DNA of 64,000 nucleotides from Ancylomarina euxina (GTDB lineage Bacteria; Bacteroidota; Bacteroidia; Bacteroidales; Marinifilaceae): the NCBI RefSeq assembly GCF_003863355.1, contig NZ_QQWG01000006.1:124001-188000 (forward strand), given 5' to 3'. Within the stretch, counting starts at the first letter, position 1, and each line of letters begins with the position of its first letter. A program made the position numbers and the translations under genes. This document shows, one piece after another, positions 8,490 through 16,318 of this stretch. Below the pieces are notes generated by a model, which did no database searches, was not told where the DNA came from, and saw only the letters and a list, made by a program, of their open reading frames with translations.

Positions 8490-8571
8490 TATATAAAGAT
8501 CTTATTTACACTTGGCTTCCACCTGTGTGAGTAAGTTAAGCCCTTATCATTAATTTGGTGAGGGCTTTTTT
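8490..8571 (+). ncRNA. Third copy of the structured RNA, in the satP 3' untranslated region
   Basis: The element starts three bases after the satP stop: ATATAAAGATCTT, then an 11-base-pair stem CTTATTTACAC (8501-8511) / GTGTGAGTAAG (8525-8535) around the conserved loop TTGGCTTCCACCT. In units 1 and 2 the stem is interrupted next to CTT/AAG. Here the substitutions still pair by G-U wobble, which is good evidence for the hairpin. Terminator stem AAGCCCTTATC / GGTGAGGGCTT and a T-run follow. It may be just a satP terminator region or may be processed into a 3'UTR-derived small RNA. Confidence 0.7.
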
Positions 8572-8640
8572 AATTGGCTTTATTTTTCCTCTTAGAGAAG
8601 TATTGGTATATTTAGTAGACATGAATCAAAATCCCCTACT

Positions 8641-9057
8641 ATGGCAGATTTAATCCATATTGTCTATTTGAGTTATTCCGAAAAAGAATTATCCGAAAGT
8701 GAATTGAATGGCTTTCTGGCAACAATTCGTAGAAAAAATGAGATTCAAAATATCACTGGCTTACTTTTATATAATGATGAAGCCTTTATTCAAGTCATTG
8801 AAGGTAAGCGAGAAATAATACAGAATCTTTTCAAACTCATATCTAAAGATTCACGACATTCCAACATGGTTAAACTTTTGGAAGAGCCAATTGAAAAACG
8901 AGATTTTCCTGGTTGGTCAATGGGATTTCGTAAGCTGAATAAACAGCAAACCCCTCGAGTACCCGGCTACTCGGATTTCATGCAAAATAAAGATGCTATA
9001 ATGGATTGTAGTGATGCAGTTATGCATCTTTTATATAGCTTTCGAAAACACACATAA
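8641..9057 (+). CDS. BLUF-domain blue-light photoreceptor
   Basis: 138-residue stand-alone BLUF (sensor of blue light using FAD) protein. The flavin-pocket residues can be placed: Tyr9 in HIVYLSYS, Asn37 in IQNITGLLLY, Gln51 in AFIQVIEG and Trp92 in FPGWSMGF, matching the Tyr-Asn-Gln-Trp set of AppA-type domains. About 40 residues follow the core as a short C-terminal cap, with no fused output domain, so it would signal through a partner protein. It is monocistronic, between the satP unit and a bidirectional terminator. Nothing nearby names its partner. Confidence 0.93.
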   Translation: MADLIHIVYLSYSEKELSESELNGFLATIRRKNEIQNITGLLLYNDEAFIQVIEGKREIIQNLFKLISKDSRHSNMVKLLEEPIEKRDFPGWSMGFRKLNKQQTPRVPGYSDFMQNKDAIMDCSDAVMHLLYSFRKHT

Positions 9058-9078
9058 AGCCAAACATCCTAAAATAAA

Positions 9079-9108
9079 AAAGAGACGCAGTACCTCATAC
9101 GTCTCTTT
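9079..9108. terminator. Bidirectional terminator between BLUF gene and BCCT transporter
   Basis: AAAGAGACG (9079-9087) / CGTCTCTTT (9100-9108) with a 12-base loop, A-rich on the left and T-rich on the right, between convergent genes. Confidence 0.8.
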
Positions 9109-9117
9109 ACATTTATT

Positions 9118-10725
9118 CTAAAAAATACAATCGACTTCTTTCTCTTCCGCTTTCAGGTCTTCAAGTTCATCCAGATCTACAAGAGTGAAATCTTCCTGAT
9201 AATCCGATAAGGATTTATAAAAACTATAACACATGACAATCAAAATCAATGAAAAAGGTATTGCCGTCAATATCGATGCCGTTTGCAAAGCTGTCAAACC
9301 TCCTCCAATCAAAAGGATTGCGGCAAGTAATCCTTCCATAGATGCCCAAAATATCTTCTGCCCCTTTGGTGCATCGTGTCGTCCGCCAGAAGTCAATGTA
9401 TCCACCACAAATGAGCCTGAATCTGAAGAGGTAACAAAGAAACTAGCCACCAAAATCACCGTAATGATCGACGAAAAGGTTGTGAATGGATACTGCTCGA
9501 GAAGGTGATATATGGCAGTTGCTACATTATTATTCACTGCTTCAGTAATCACGTGGTTTCCTATCAATTCCTGAAAGATGGCAGATCCTCCAAACACAGT
9601 TAACCAAAGCATGGTCAATAAGGTTGGCACCAGCATAACACCTAAAATAAACTCTTTGATTGTTCTTCCTTTTGAAATTCGGGCTATAAAAATCCCAACA
9701 AAAGGCGACCATGAAATCCACCATGCCCAGTAGAAAACTGTCCATGAGCTTTGCCAATTTTTAGCTTTACCTACTCCGTTGTAGGTATTCGTCCAAAAAC
9801 TCAATTCGAAAAATTCACCGATATAATGCCCTATATTTTGAATAAAAGATTTGAATAAGAACAATGTTGGACCTGCAAAAAGCATAAAAATCAACAAGAA
9901 TATAGCCAAGCGCATATTCCATTCACTCAACTTTCGTATCCCCTTGTCTAAACCTAAAATTAGAGAGAGTGTTGCGAAAAGAGTGACAACAACAATTATG
10001 ATAACTTGAACACGATCACTGTTTTCCCACTGAAAAAGGTATTCCAAACCAGCATTAATTTGTTGAGCTCCTAGTCCTAAAGATGTTGCCAAGCCAAATA
10101 GGGTTGCAATCACCGAAATGATATCAATTACGTCTCCTATAGGCCCATAAATTTTATCACCCAACAAGGGGTGAAAGATAGACCGTATGGTCAAAGGCAA
10201 TTTCTTGTTAAATGTAAAAAAAGCCAGGGCTACCCCAACAATTGCGTACAATCCCCAGGCGTGAACGCCCCAATGCAGAAAAGTAATACCCATTGATGTT
10301 TTTGCAGCAAATACATCAGCCCCTGGAGATTTCAGGAAAGGGTTACTATTAAAATGAAAGATAGGCTCAGCTACACTCCAAAACAAGAGGCCTATTCCCA
10401 TTCCTGCACTAAAAAGCATTGCAAACCAGCCCATTCTCGAAAACTCAGGTTTGGCATCCTTACCACCAATTTTAATCTTGGAGAATTTTCCAAAACCAAG
10501 ATATAAGGCAAATATTAGTAAGGCATTTACCAAAAGGATGAAGAACCATCCAATTTTATTAGCAACAAAGTTTTGTGTATCGGCAAACCATTGTTCCATA
10601 GGCTTGCCAACGATTAATGTCGTACTTACCAGTGCCGCTATTATAAGTAAAGAGGTGATAAAAACCGGTCCGTTGGCTTTTATTCCTAAAAATGTTTTTT
10701 TGTCACTTCGTATTATTTCACTCAT
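9118..10725 (-). CDS. BCCT-family (betaine/choline/carnitine) transporter
   Basis: 535-residue secondary transporter with about twelve hydrophobic helices. The BCCT signature is clear: GMGIGLLFWSVAEP near residue 108 (the sodium-site glycine stretch of BetP) and WWISWSPFVGIFIARISKG near residue 335, followed by GRT. It takes up quaternary amines such as glycine betaine or choline, by family. The charged C-terminal tail (EDFTLVDLDELEDLKAEEKEVD) is acidic, unlike the basic osmosensing tail of BetP. The gene follows the porin by 20 bases and is probably co-transcribed with it, so the porin may bring the same solute across the outer membrane. Confidence 0.93.
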   Translation of the reverse strand: MSEIIRSDKKTFLGIKANGPVFITSLLIIAALVSTTLIVGKPMEQWFADTQNFVANKIGWFFILLVNALLIFALYLGFGKFSKIKIGGKDAKPEFSRMGWFAMLFSAGMGIGLLFWSVAEPIFHFNSNPFLKSPGADVFAAKTSMGITFLHWGVHAWGLYAIVGVALAFFTFNKKLPLTIRSIFHPLLGDKIYGPIGDVIDIISVIATLFGLATSLGLGAQQINAGLEYLFQWENSDRVQVIIIVVVTLFATLSLILGLDKGIRKLSEWNMRLAIFLLIFMLFAGPTLFLFKSFIQNIGHYIGEFFELSFWTNTYNGVGKAKNWQSSWTVFYWAWWISWSPFVGIFIARISKGRTIKEFILGVMLVPTLLTMLWLTVFGGSAIFQELIGNHVITEAVNNNVATAIYHLLEQYPFTTFSSIITVILVASFFVTSSDSGSFVVDTLTSGGRHDAPKGQKIFWASMEGLLAAILLIGGGLTALQTASILTAIPFSLILIVMCYSFYKSLSDYQEDFTLVDLDELEDLKAEEKEVDCIF

Positions 10726-10745
10726 TCTATATAATTCCTTTTTGA

Positions 10746-11909
10746 TTAAAAGTAGTAGCCTATATTAATATTGAAACGCATCTCCCAGTCGGCGTCACGA
10801 GTTCCTGCAGCCAAGGCATTGGTCCACTCAGATCCTAACCAAGGTTGATTTTTAGCCGCAGCCAAATCGAAATAGGTGTAAATATTACCTGCGGTAAACA
10901 TGGCACCCGTTACATTCATGATGGAGTTTTCGAAATGACTTTCAGCCTTATCCATATACCCAAAATCGTTATAGATAACCACACTCGATACAAGCCCCCA
11001 TTCAAGAGGAATGGCATAACTTAAGCCAAGGGTATATATGCTTGCTTCGGCGGCAACCAAATAAGGCGCACCATAAGCCGTCATAGCGATCACATCATCA
11101 GGTTCTCCAGTCAAATTTTCAGGACTGTATTTGTAGTTGGCTATCTGGGCTTTTACACCGAATTTACCCGCTTGAAGTTCGTAGTAGGTAGCTAAAGCAT
11201 AGTGTTCTCCCATTTGTTCAGTATCCAAATTGAACAGAGCTCCATGTTGCGCTGAAACACCAAAGCGATGCTTGGCATTCGCATTATCAATTTTATAAGA
11301 TAAATTTCCATTCAATTGATTCACCTCTTTATTTCTAATATTGAGATTGCTATCACCATTCAAATCGATTGAACTGACATCATAAGAATAACGACTATTT
11401 GAGACATCGGAATTACTCCCAAAGCGAAGTTCTTCGGCATTCTTAAAGAAAGCCAAGCTGTAGTCCCATTTTTCACCCAGATGAATAAACTTAAGCCCCA
11501 TATCGTGATCATCTTCGAGACCAACATAGTAATTTAAGCTAAAGAACCAGGAGTTTGAATTGTATTTTGTGATGCCAAAAGGTACTTGAATCAAACCGAA
11601 TTGCAGCTCGTCATTTTCATTAAAATTATAAGCAATCCAGCCTTGTTTTAACATAGCGCCTCCAAAATCTTGAGAATAGAATCGATATTCTGCATTGAAT
11701 TTTAAGCCTTTATATTCTGCTTTGGCATTCAATCGGAACACATCGTAACCCAAATCGCCACCACGTTTTTTTTGTGCGTCTTTCCAGCTGGAATAATTGT
11801 AATTGAATCGCAATGCTCCGCCAATGTCGACAAGAGGTTTCTCCTGTGCACGCACGGAAATAGTGGACATGAGGAAACAGATCCCCAGCCACGTTTTTAA
11901 ATAAAACAT
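10746..11909 (-). CDS. Outer membrane beta-barrel porin-like protein
   Basis: 387 residues with a Sec signal peptide (hydrophobic MFYLKTWLGICFLMSTISVRAQ, cut near AQ). Alternating aromatic and polar strands follow, and the protein ends in IGYYF, the C-terminal Phe typical of outer membrane barrels. The pattern, including AEYKGLKFNAEYRFYS and FGLIQVPFGI, resembles Bacteroidota phosphate-selective porin-like (OprP/OprO superfamily) barrels; this is recalled, not searched. It comes first in a two-gene unit with the BCCT transporter. A promoter at 12113-12142 gives it a leader of about 200 bases. Confidence 0.85.
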   Translation of the reverse strand: MFYLKTWLGICFLMSTISVRAQEKPLVDIGGALRFNYNYSSWKDAQKKRGGDLGYDVFRLNAKAEYKGLKFNAEYRFYSQDFGGAMLKQGWIAYNFNENDELQFGLIQVPFGITKYNSNSWFFSLNYYVGLEDDHDMGLKFIHLGEKWDYSLAFFKNAEELRFGSNSDVSNSRYSYDVSSIDLNGDSNLNIRNKEVNQLNGNLSYKIDNANAKHRFGVSAQHGALFNLDTEQMGEHYALATYYELQAGKFGVKAQIANYKYSPENLTGEPDDVIAMTAYGAPYLVAAEASIYTLGLSYAIPLEWGLVSSVVIYNDFGYMDKAESHFENSIMNVTGAMFTAGNIYTYFDLAAAKNQPWLGSEWTNALAAGTRDADWEMRFNINIGYYF

Positions 11910-12107
11910 AAAAGAGTATTAGATGAATATAACATGCAGAATAATGGGTGCATGCAATTGGATTCCGTCTAAAAAACGGAAATTTAGGAAAGCTTAGATG
12001 TTGGTGGTGGAATGAATTTATTGGACAGTATCCTGAAAATTAGAAACTGAAAACTATAGATTCTGGTATTCCTTTTATCGTGAAGTTCACTTGGTTTTAA
12101 TCCCATA
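11910..12107 (-). promoter_or_regulatory. Long 5' leader of the porin-BCCT unit
   Basis: About 198 bases lie between the predicted transcription start and the porin ATG, far longer than other leaders here. It contains a 6-base-pair hairpin TTCCGT (11963-11968) / ACGGAA (11976-11981) and a small palindromic GCATGC stretch. I recognise no known riboswitch class. Confidence 0.4.
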
Positions 12108-12112
12108 GCGCG

Positions 12113-12142
12113 CAAATGTAGTCATTAATTACTCCCTCGCAA
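12113..12142 (-). promoter_or_regulatory. Promoter of the porin-BCCT unit
   Basis: On the minus strand TTG (12142-12140), 19 bases, TACATTTG (12120-12113), a full match to the Bacteroidota consensus. Confidence 0.7.
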
Positions 12143-12429
12143 GATAATTAACTGATTTATAGATGCATTTTATTTTGAAACCGATCAACAATCATCCAAC
12201 TACTGTTAAGCAAAGTCAACGATATACGCTGATATAAAGTTAAATGATGGATGCTTAAGTTGACTTTTGTCTCATGAAACAAAAGATCTCATGACTTGGC
12301 TCAAATAAGACCAATCATCACATAAATCTTAAAGTTTATTCCTATACTGGAGTATTTTCACAAGAGTAAAATTTAATACCCCAGTATAAGTCTTCATCTT
12401 AGAGTACAGGATTAGAATCACAAATTTTG

Positions 12430-12437
12430 TAGCTTTG
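12430..12437 (+). promoter_or_regulatory. Likely -7 box of the ATP-grasp gene
   Basis: TAGCTTTG fits TAnnTTTG and lies about 40 bases before the ATG at 12478. No TTG is found at the right distance, so the -33 part is weak. The rest of 12143-12429 shows nothing coding. Confidence 0.5.
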
Positions 12438-12477
12438 AAAACAGTGATAAGACCTACAAACACCTAAACCTATAAAT

Positions 12478-13641
12478 ATGATTTTATTAGATAAGCCCTA
12501 TGTTTCCCAATTTCTAAAGGACACAATTACCAAATATAATTTTTCAGCACTTGATACAGGCAATATTATTGAAGATGGAGAAATCGCTTTGATAAAGCCT
12601 GAGGCAATCATCCAGCAATTTGAGCACGAACCCAATAGTCGTCTTTATACCAATTCAGAGAATTCAATAAATTGGGTCAGCACGCATTTAGCCTTTACAA
12701 AGCTTCCTGAATATATCAAGCTCTTCAAAAACAAGATTGAATTTAGAAAATTGATCAAAAGTATCTATCCCAATTTCTTTTTTAAGGAAGTTTCTCTTCA
12801 AGATCTTGATCATATTAACTTAGAAGATCTTCCTATGCCATTTATTATCAAACCAACGGTTGGCTTCTTAAGTTTGGGCGTCCATAAAGTCGTAAATAAA
12901 GAAGAATGGCTTAAGGTGAAGCAAGACATACATAAGGAATTTAGCAATGCTAAAAGCTTATTTCCAATCGAAGTAATCAATGCCTCATCTTTTATCATCG
13001 AAGAAGTGATTGCAGGAAATGAATTTGCTTTCGATGCCTATTTTGATGAAAAAGGAGAAGCTGTCGTTCTTGGTATAACACAACATTTATTTGCATCTGA
13101 AAAAGATGTGAGTGATCGTGTTTATTTCACTTCAAAAGAGCTTATTCAAACTTACTTGCCTCAATTCACACTATTTGTTAAGTCTCTGGGCAAACAAGCC
13201 GATATTAAAAACTTCCCTGTTCATATTGAGGTTCGTGTAGATCATAAAGGCAAGTTAATCCCAATTGAAGTAAATCCTATGCGATTTGGAGGCTGGTGTA
13301 CCACCGCTGACTTAACTCATTTAGCAATGAGTTTAAATCCTTACCATTGCTTTTTAAAAAATATCAAACCTGACTGGGAACAGATATTAAATGATATGGA
13401 TGATGAGATTTACAGTTTAATCATACTTGATAACTCAACAGGTATTTCGTCTGGGAACATTGCACAATTTGATTACGAAAAGCTCCTTAAACAATTTTCA
13501 AACCCACTGGAATTACGCAAAATCGATTACAAGACCTATCCTATTTTCGGGATGTTATATACCAAAAGTGAGAAATCTAAATTCAGAGAGATAGAAGAAA
13601 TCCTAGTTTCAAATCTTCGCGAATTTGTCACAGAAAAATAG
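12478..13641 (+). CDS. ATP-grasp domain enzyme of unknown substrate
   Basis: 387-residue cytoplasmic protein with an ATP-grasp core. The lysine strand PFIIKPTVGFLSLGV is near residues 120-134. The grasp segment FIIEEVIAGNEFAFDAYFD follows near 176-194. The metal-binding end HIEVRVDHKGKLIPIEVNPMR lies near 248-268, where Glu and Asn of IEVNP would bind magnesium. Such enzymes join a carboxylate to an amine or thiol through an acyl phosphate. The N-terminal third is not a family I recognise, and there is no neighbouring partner gene, so the substrate is open. It is monocistronic, facing the ClC gene with a hairpin between. Confidence 0.82.
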   Translation: MILLDKPYVSQFLKDTITKYNFSALDTGNIIEDGEIALIKPEAIIQQFEHEPNSRLYTNSENSINWVSTHLAFTKLPEYIKLFKNKIEFRKLIKSIYPNFFFKEVSLQDLDHINLEDLPMPFIIKPTVGFLSLGVHKVVNKEEWLKVKQDIHKEFSNAKSLFPIEVINASSFIIEEVIAGNEFAFDAYFDEKGEAVVLGITQHLFASEKDVSDRVYFTSKELIQTYLPQFTLFVKSLGKQADIKNFPVHIEVRVDHKGKLIPIEVNPMRFGGWCTTADLTHLAMSLNPYHCFLKNIKPDWEQILNDMDDEIYSLIILDNSTGISSGNIAQFDYEKLLKQFSNPLELRKIDYKTYPIFGMLYTKSEKSKFREIEEILVSNLREFVTEK

Positions 13642-13660
13642 AAATGATTAACATACTATA

Positions 13661-13710
13661 TATAAAGAGGCCTGGCAGATTGTTAGACCCTTTATGTATC
13701 AGGCTTTATA
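13661..13710. terminator. Hairpin between convergent genes, possible terminator
   Basis: TATAAAG (13661-13667), a three-base bulge, CCTG (13671-13674), then CAGGCTTTATA (13700-13710) form an 11-base-pair stem. It lacks a strong T-run, so it may terminate weakly in both directions. Confidence 0.45.
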
Positions 13711-13717
13711 GAACCAT

Positions 13718-15061
13718 TTATACTTCACCCAATGTTCGACCCGTCTCTCGTAGTTTGGTAACCGATTTAGCATCACCAATAACCTGAGAGCTGTATATAC
13801 CATGATGCCCCGAAATGAGATAAGCCACAATACAGGCAATAGCAACATAGGGACTACAAGCTATACCGAAGAGCTCGATGGCCATAATACTGGATGCTAG
13901 TGGTGTATTGGATGCACCGGCAAAGACAGCTACAAAACCCATTGCTGCCAGGAGACCGACCGGCAGTGGAAGAAACAGAGACAAAGCACTACCCAAAGCA
14001 GCTCCTATAAAGAATAAGGGCGTCACCTCTCCCCCTTTAAAACCCGCCCCTAGCGTAATAGCTGTCAGTAAGAGTTTAAAGAAAAACACGTAGGGAGCCT
14101 GCTGTACCGTAAAGGACTCAACAATAGTAGGCAAACCTAAACCCAGGTATTTGGTCGTTCCCAAAAGTCCTGCAATGGCTATTATCAAAAGCCCCCCAAA
14201 GAAAGGTCTCATGTAGGCTTTTTTGATGAATTTGCTACTGATTTTACTGTAAGAAGTTGTCAGCTTAATAAAGCTGAGAGAGGCTAAACCAAAGCAAATA
14301 CCTACCAAAATCGTGATAAGAAGAGCTTGCAGATTCATATCGGGCACAAGGCCTAAAATGTAATGGGAATGGGATACGCCATAAGATTTGGTGACATAAT
14401 CAGCCATAAAGGAAGAAGCAAAGGCCGGGAAAATAGCATTGTACTTGATTTTTCCCATGTGATAAACCTCTAATCCGAAAATTGCTCCGGCAAATGGCGT
14501 TCCGAAAACAGCACCAAAACCGGCACTCATTCCTGATATTAAAACAATCCGTCTATTATACTTGCTTAGTTTAAAAACACGGCTAAGTTGATCGGAAATA
14601 GCAGCAGCCATTTGGATTGCTGTTCCCTCACGACCTGCCGATCCACCAAAGAGATGGGTAAACACGGTTCCTCCCAGAATAAAGGGAGCCAATCGAAAAG
14701 GAATGATCTTTTTTGGCTTATGAATGTTACTGATCACCAGATTATTTCCTGGTGCAATTTCTTTTCCCCAACGGTAGAACACGTAGCCCAAAAGAATTCC
14801 TGCCAAAGGCAAAAGATAAATAAGCCACTCATGTGCATTTCTAAAATCGGTGGCATATTCCAAACTGATTAAAAAGAAGGCACAGGCCGAACCCACACAA
14901 ATGGCAATGACCATAGATAACAATAGCCACTCTAATATGGATAAAAGAGCAGGTTGCTTACTTAGAATAAATTTACGAGCAAGTGAATATGAGCTGTACA
15001 GATTTTTTTGCATAACAATCCTGTGAAATTGAAAAAAATATTCGCAGGAGTCATCAGCCAT
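13718..15061 (-). CDS. ClC-family chloride channel/antiporter
   Basis: Up to 447 residues with about ten hydrophobic helices. The ClC signatures are GGSAGREGTAIQMAA (with the gating Glu in GREGT) and FGTPFAGAIFGLEVYHMGK; the later GAGFKGGEVTPLFFIGAALG contains the third conserved loop. It moves chloride or another anion, either as channel or proton exchanger; the gating Glu is kept. No CBS domains follow. A promoter at 15102-15129 leaves a 35-base leader to the ATG at 15061. An ATG at 15013 (MQKNLYSS), with AGGA upstream, is an alternative start that removes an unusual 16-residue extension. Confidence 0.92.
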   Translation of the reverse strand: MADDSCEYFFQFHRIVMQKNLYSSYSLARKFILSKQPALLSILEWLLLSMVIAICVGSACAFFLISLEYATDFRNAHEWLIYLLPLAGILLGYVFYRWGKEIAPGNNLVISNIHKPKKIIPFRLAPFILGGTVFTHLFGGSAGREGTAIQMAAAISDQLSRVFKLSKYNRRIVLISGMSAGFGAVFGTPFAGAIFGLEVYHMGKIKYNAIFPAFASSFMADYVTKSYGVSHSHYILGLVPDMNLQALLITILVGICFGLASLSFIKLTTSYSKISSKFIKKAYMRPFFGGLLIIAIAGLLGTTKYLGLGLPTIVESFTVQQAPYVFFFKLLLTAITLGAGFKGGEVTPLFFIGAALGSALSLFLPLPVGLLAAMGFVAVFAGASNTPLASSIMAIELFGIACSPYVAIACIVAYLISGHHGIYSSQVIGDAKSVTKLRETGRTLGEV

Positions 15062-15101
15062 TGGGCAGTTAAGTAGGAAAACTCCATTTCCTTTGGGTTG
15101 A

Positions 15102-15129
15102 CAAATTTATGACTTTTTTTTAAGATCAA
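15102..15129 (-). promoter_or_regulatory. Likely promoter of the ClC gene
   Basis: Minus-strand TTG (15129-15127), 17 bases, TAAATTTG (15109-15102). The spacing is two bases shorter than usual. Confidence 0.45.
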
Positions 15130-15236
15130 AAATCTCTAGGTCAAAAAAAAGCTTATCTAAGTTCGCAGAGCAATATAATGTCACAAATCAATCTTTTGTA
15201 ATTGTTGTCTTTTCATTAAAAAAAATAAATAAAGAT

Positions 15237-15314
15237 TAAACCACTAAGCACACTAAGAACGCTAAGAAATAATGTATATCAACTTTGTGTTCGTTGCGTT
15301 CTTTGCGGTTAATA
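15237..15314. repeat. Dispersed REP-like quasi-palindrome
   Basis: Left arm AACCACTAAGCACACTAAG with AACGCTAAG, right arm GCGTTCTTTGCGGTTAA. The two arms are imperfect inverted copies with the repeated pattern (A/G)C(T/A)AAG. I recall such phrases as frequent intergenic repeats in many bacterial genomes, but no second copy is in this window. The rest of 15130-15451 shows nothing else. Confidence 0.5.
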
Positions 15315-15451
15315 TTAATGATTTATGAAATCACAGTGGAATTTCGTAAATTAGATCGTATGTGTTTTCAATAACAATCAAGCTCTACCCTTGTCTCTAA
15401 CACGAATAAATCTTCAATAATTCATAATACTCACTTTAAAAATATGAAGCT

Positions 15452-15841
15452 ATGGGAACCAATTATTTATGCCCACATTGCAGAGGAATATTGAATGTTA
15501 AGGGGCATATTATTTTGTCTGCAAAAAATTCTAAAGATGAAAGTGGACTGCTTTTGCTACATCCTGAGATCGGCAACTATACCAGTTATAAGAATACCGA
15601 ATTTAAGCTCACTATTGGCGAAAAACTTTCTTTATACTGTTCTATTTGTCATTCAACTCTAGATAGCAATAAACACGAAAACTTTGCACAAATACAGTAT
15701 CAAAACATCAAGGAGAAAGAATCTACAGTTATTTTTTCTAAAATTTATGGCGAAAAAGTAACGCATCTTTTGGAGGATAAAAAGGTATTCTCTTACGGTG
15801 AACATTGTAAAAAATATGCTGATCCTGAATGGTTTTTATAG
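15452..15841 (+). CDS. Small zinc-ribbon-like protein of unknown function
   Basis: 129 residues, soluble. Two CxxC knuckles, CPHC at residues 7-10 and CSIC at 63-66, frame a beta-rich middle and would bind one zinc in a ribbon fold. The C-terminal half (EKESTVIFSKIYGEKVTHLLEDKK) is mixed helix and strand, and a further His/Cys pair (GEHCKKYAD) lies near the end. I do not recognise a characterised relative. It is monocistronic and faces the metal-efflux operon across a strong terminator; any link to metal handling is only by position. Confidence 0.75.
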   Translation: MGTNYLCPHCRGILNVKGHIILSAKNSKDESGLLLLHPEIGNYTSYKNTEFKLTIGEKLSLYCSICHSTLDSNKHENFAQIQYQNIKEKESTVIFSKIYGEKVTHLLEDKKVFSYGEHCKKYADPEWFL

Positions 15842-15857
15842 AGATCTATCGATTATA

Positions 15858-15894
15858 AAAGAGGGTGTCCGTCTACTTTATGGACACCCTCTTT
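15858..15894. terminator. Strong bidirectional terminator
   Basis: 13-base-pair stem AAAGAGGGTGTCC (15858-15870) / GGACACCCTCTTT (15882-15894) between the convergent zinc-ribbon gene and the metal-efflux operon. Confidence 0.85.
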
Positions 15895-15918
15895 ATCAAT
15901 ATCTAAAATTCTAACCGT

Positions 15919-16254
15919 TTATTGGGCTCTTTCGTATTGACAACAGCCAGGTAATTTCTTGTAGGCCTCATCACTTGCCTTATGCATCTCGGTATCGTAG
16001 CCTACTTTAGCTATTGCCATATGCACTTTATGAAGGTTTGTTTTCGACTCATCAAAGGTCACTTCTATCATCTTCGTTTTCTTATCCCAATCAGCAGAAG
16101 TGACTCCTTCAACTGCTTTGGCAGCTTTTTCAATTGTTTTTTCACACATGCTGCAATTGCCAAACACCTTGAATTTTCCGGTTTTGTTTTGTGCAAATAA
16201 ACTTGCAGTTCCCATTATAAAAATAACCAGTAGACTTAATAATTTTGTTTTCAT
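15919..16254 (-). CDS. Secreted heavy-metal-associated (HMA) domain protein
   Basis: 111 residues: signal peptide (MKTKLLSLLVIFIMGTASLFAQ) and one HMA-type beta-alpha-beta-beta-alpha-beta domain with the metal site GNCSMCEK, then an unusual tail LPGCCQYER. It should bind copper or a similar soft metal in the periplasm. The domain and its CCQY tail are clear relatives of the two domains at the C-terminus of the upstream CusB protein, so it looks like a third copy released as a free chaperone. It is last in the metal-efflux operon, 64 bases after CusB and before a strong terminator. Confidence 0.88.
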   Translation of the reverse strand: MKTKLLSLLVIFIMGTASLFAQNKTGKFKVFGNCSMCEKTIEKAAKAVEGVTSADWDKKTKMIEVTFDESKTNLHKVHMAIAKVGYDTEMHKASDEAYKKLPGCCQYERAQ

Positions 16255-16318
16255 CTTTTAAAATTTTAATTCTGTCCCGATAAAGTTCGGGATCAGGATA
16301 ACACATTTGTTTATAGAA

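Noticed and set aside
9233-9508. 91-codon open frame on the plus strand
   Set aside because: It is opposite the BCCT transporter and has no signs of coding or promoter.
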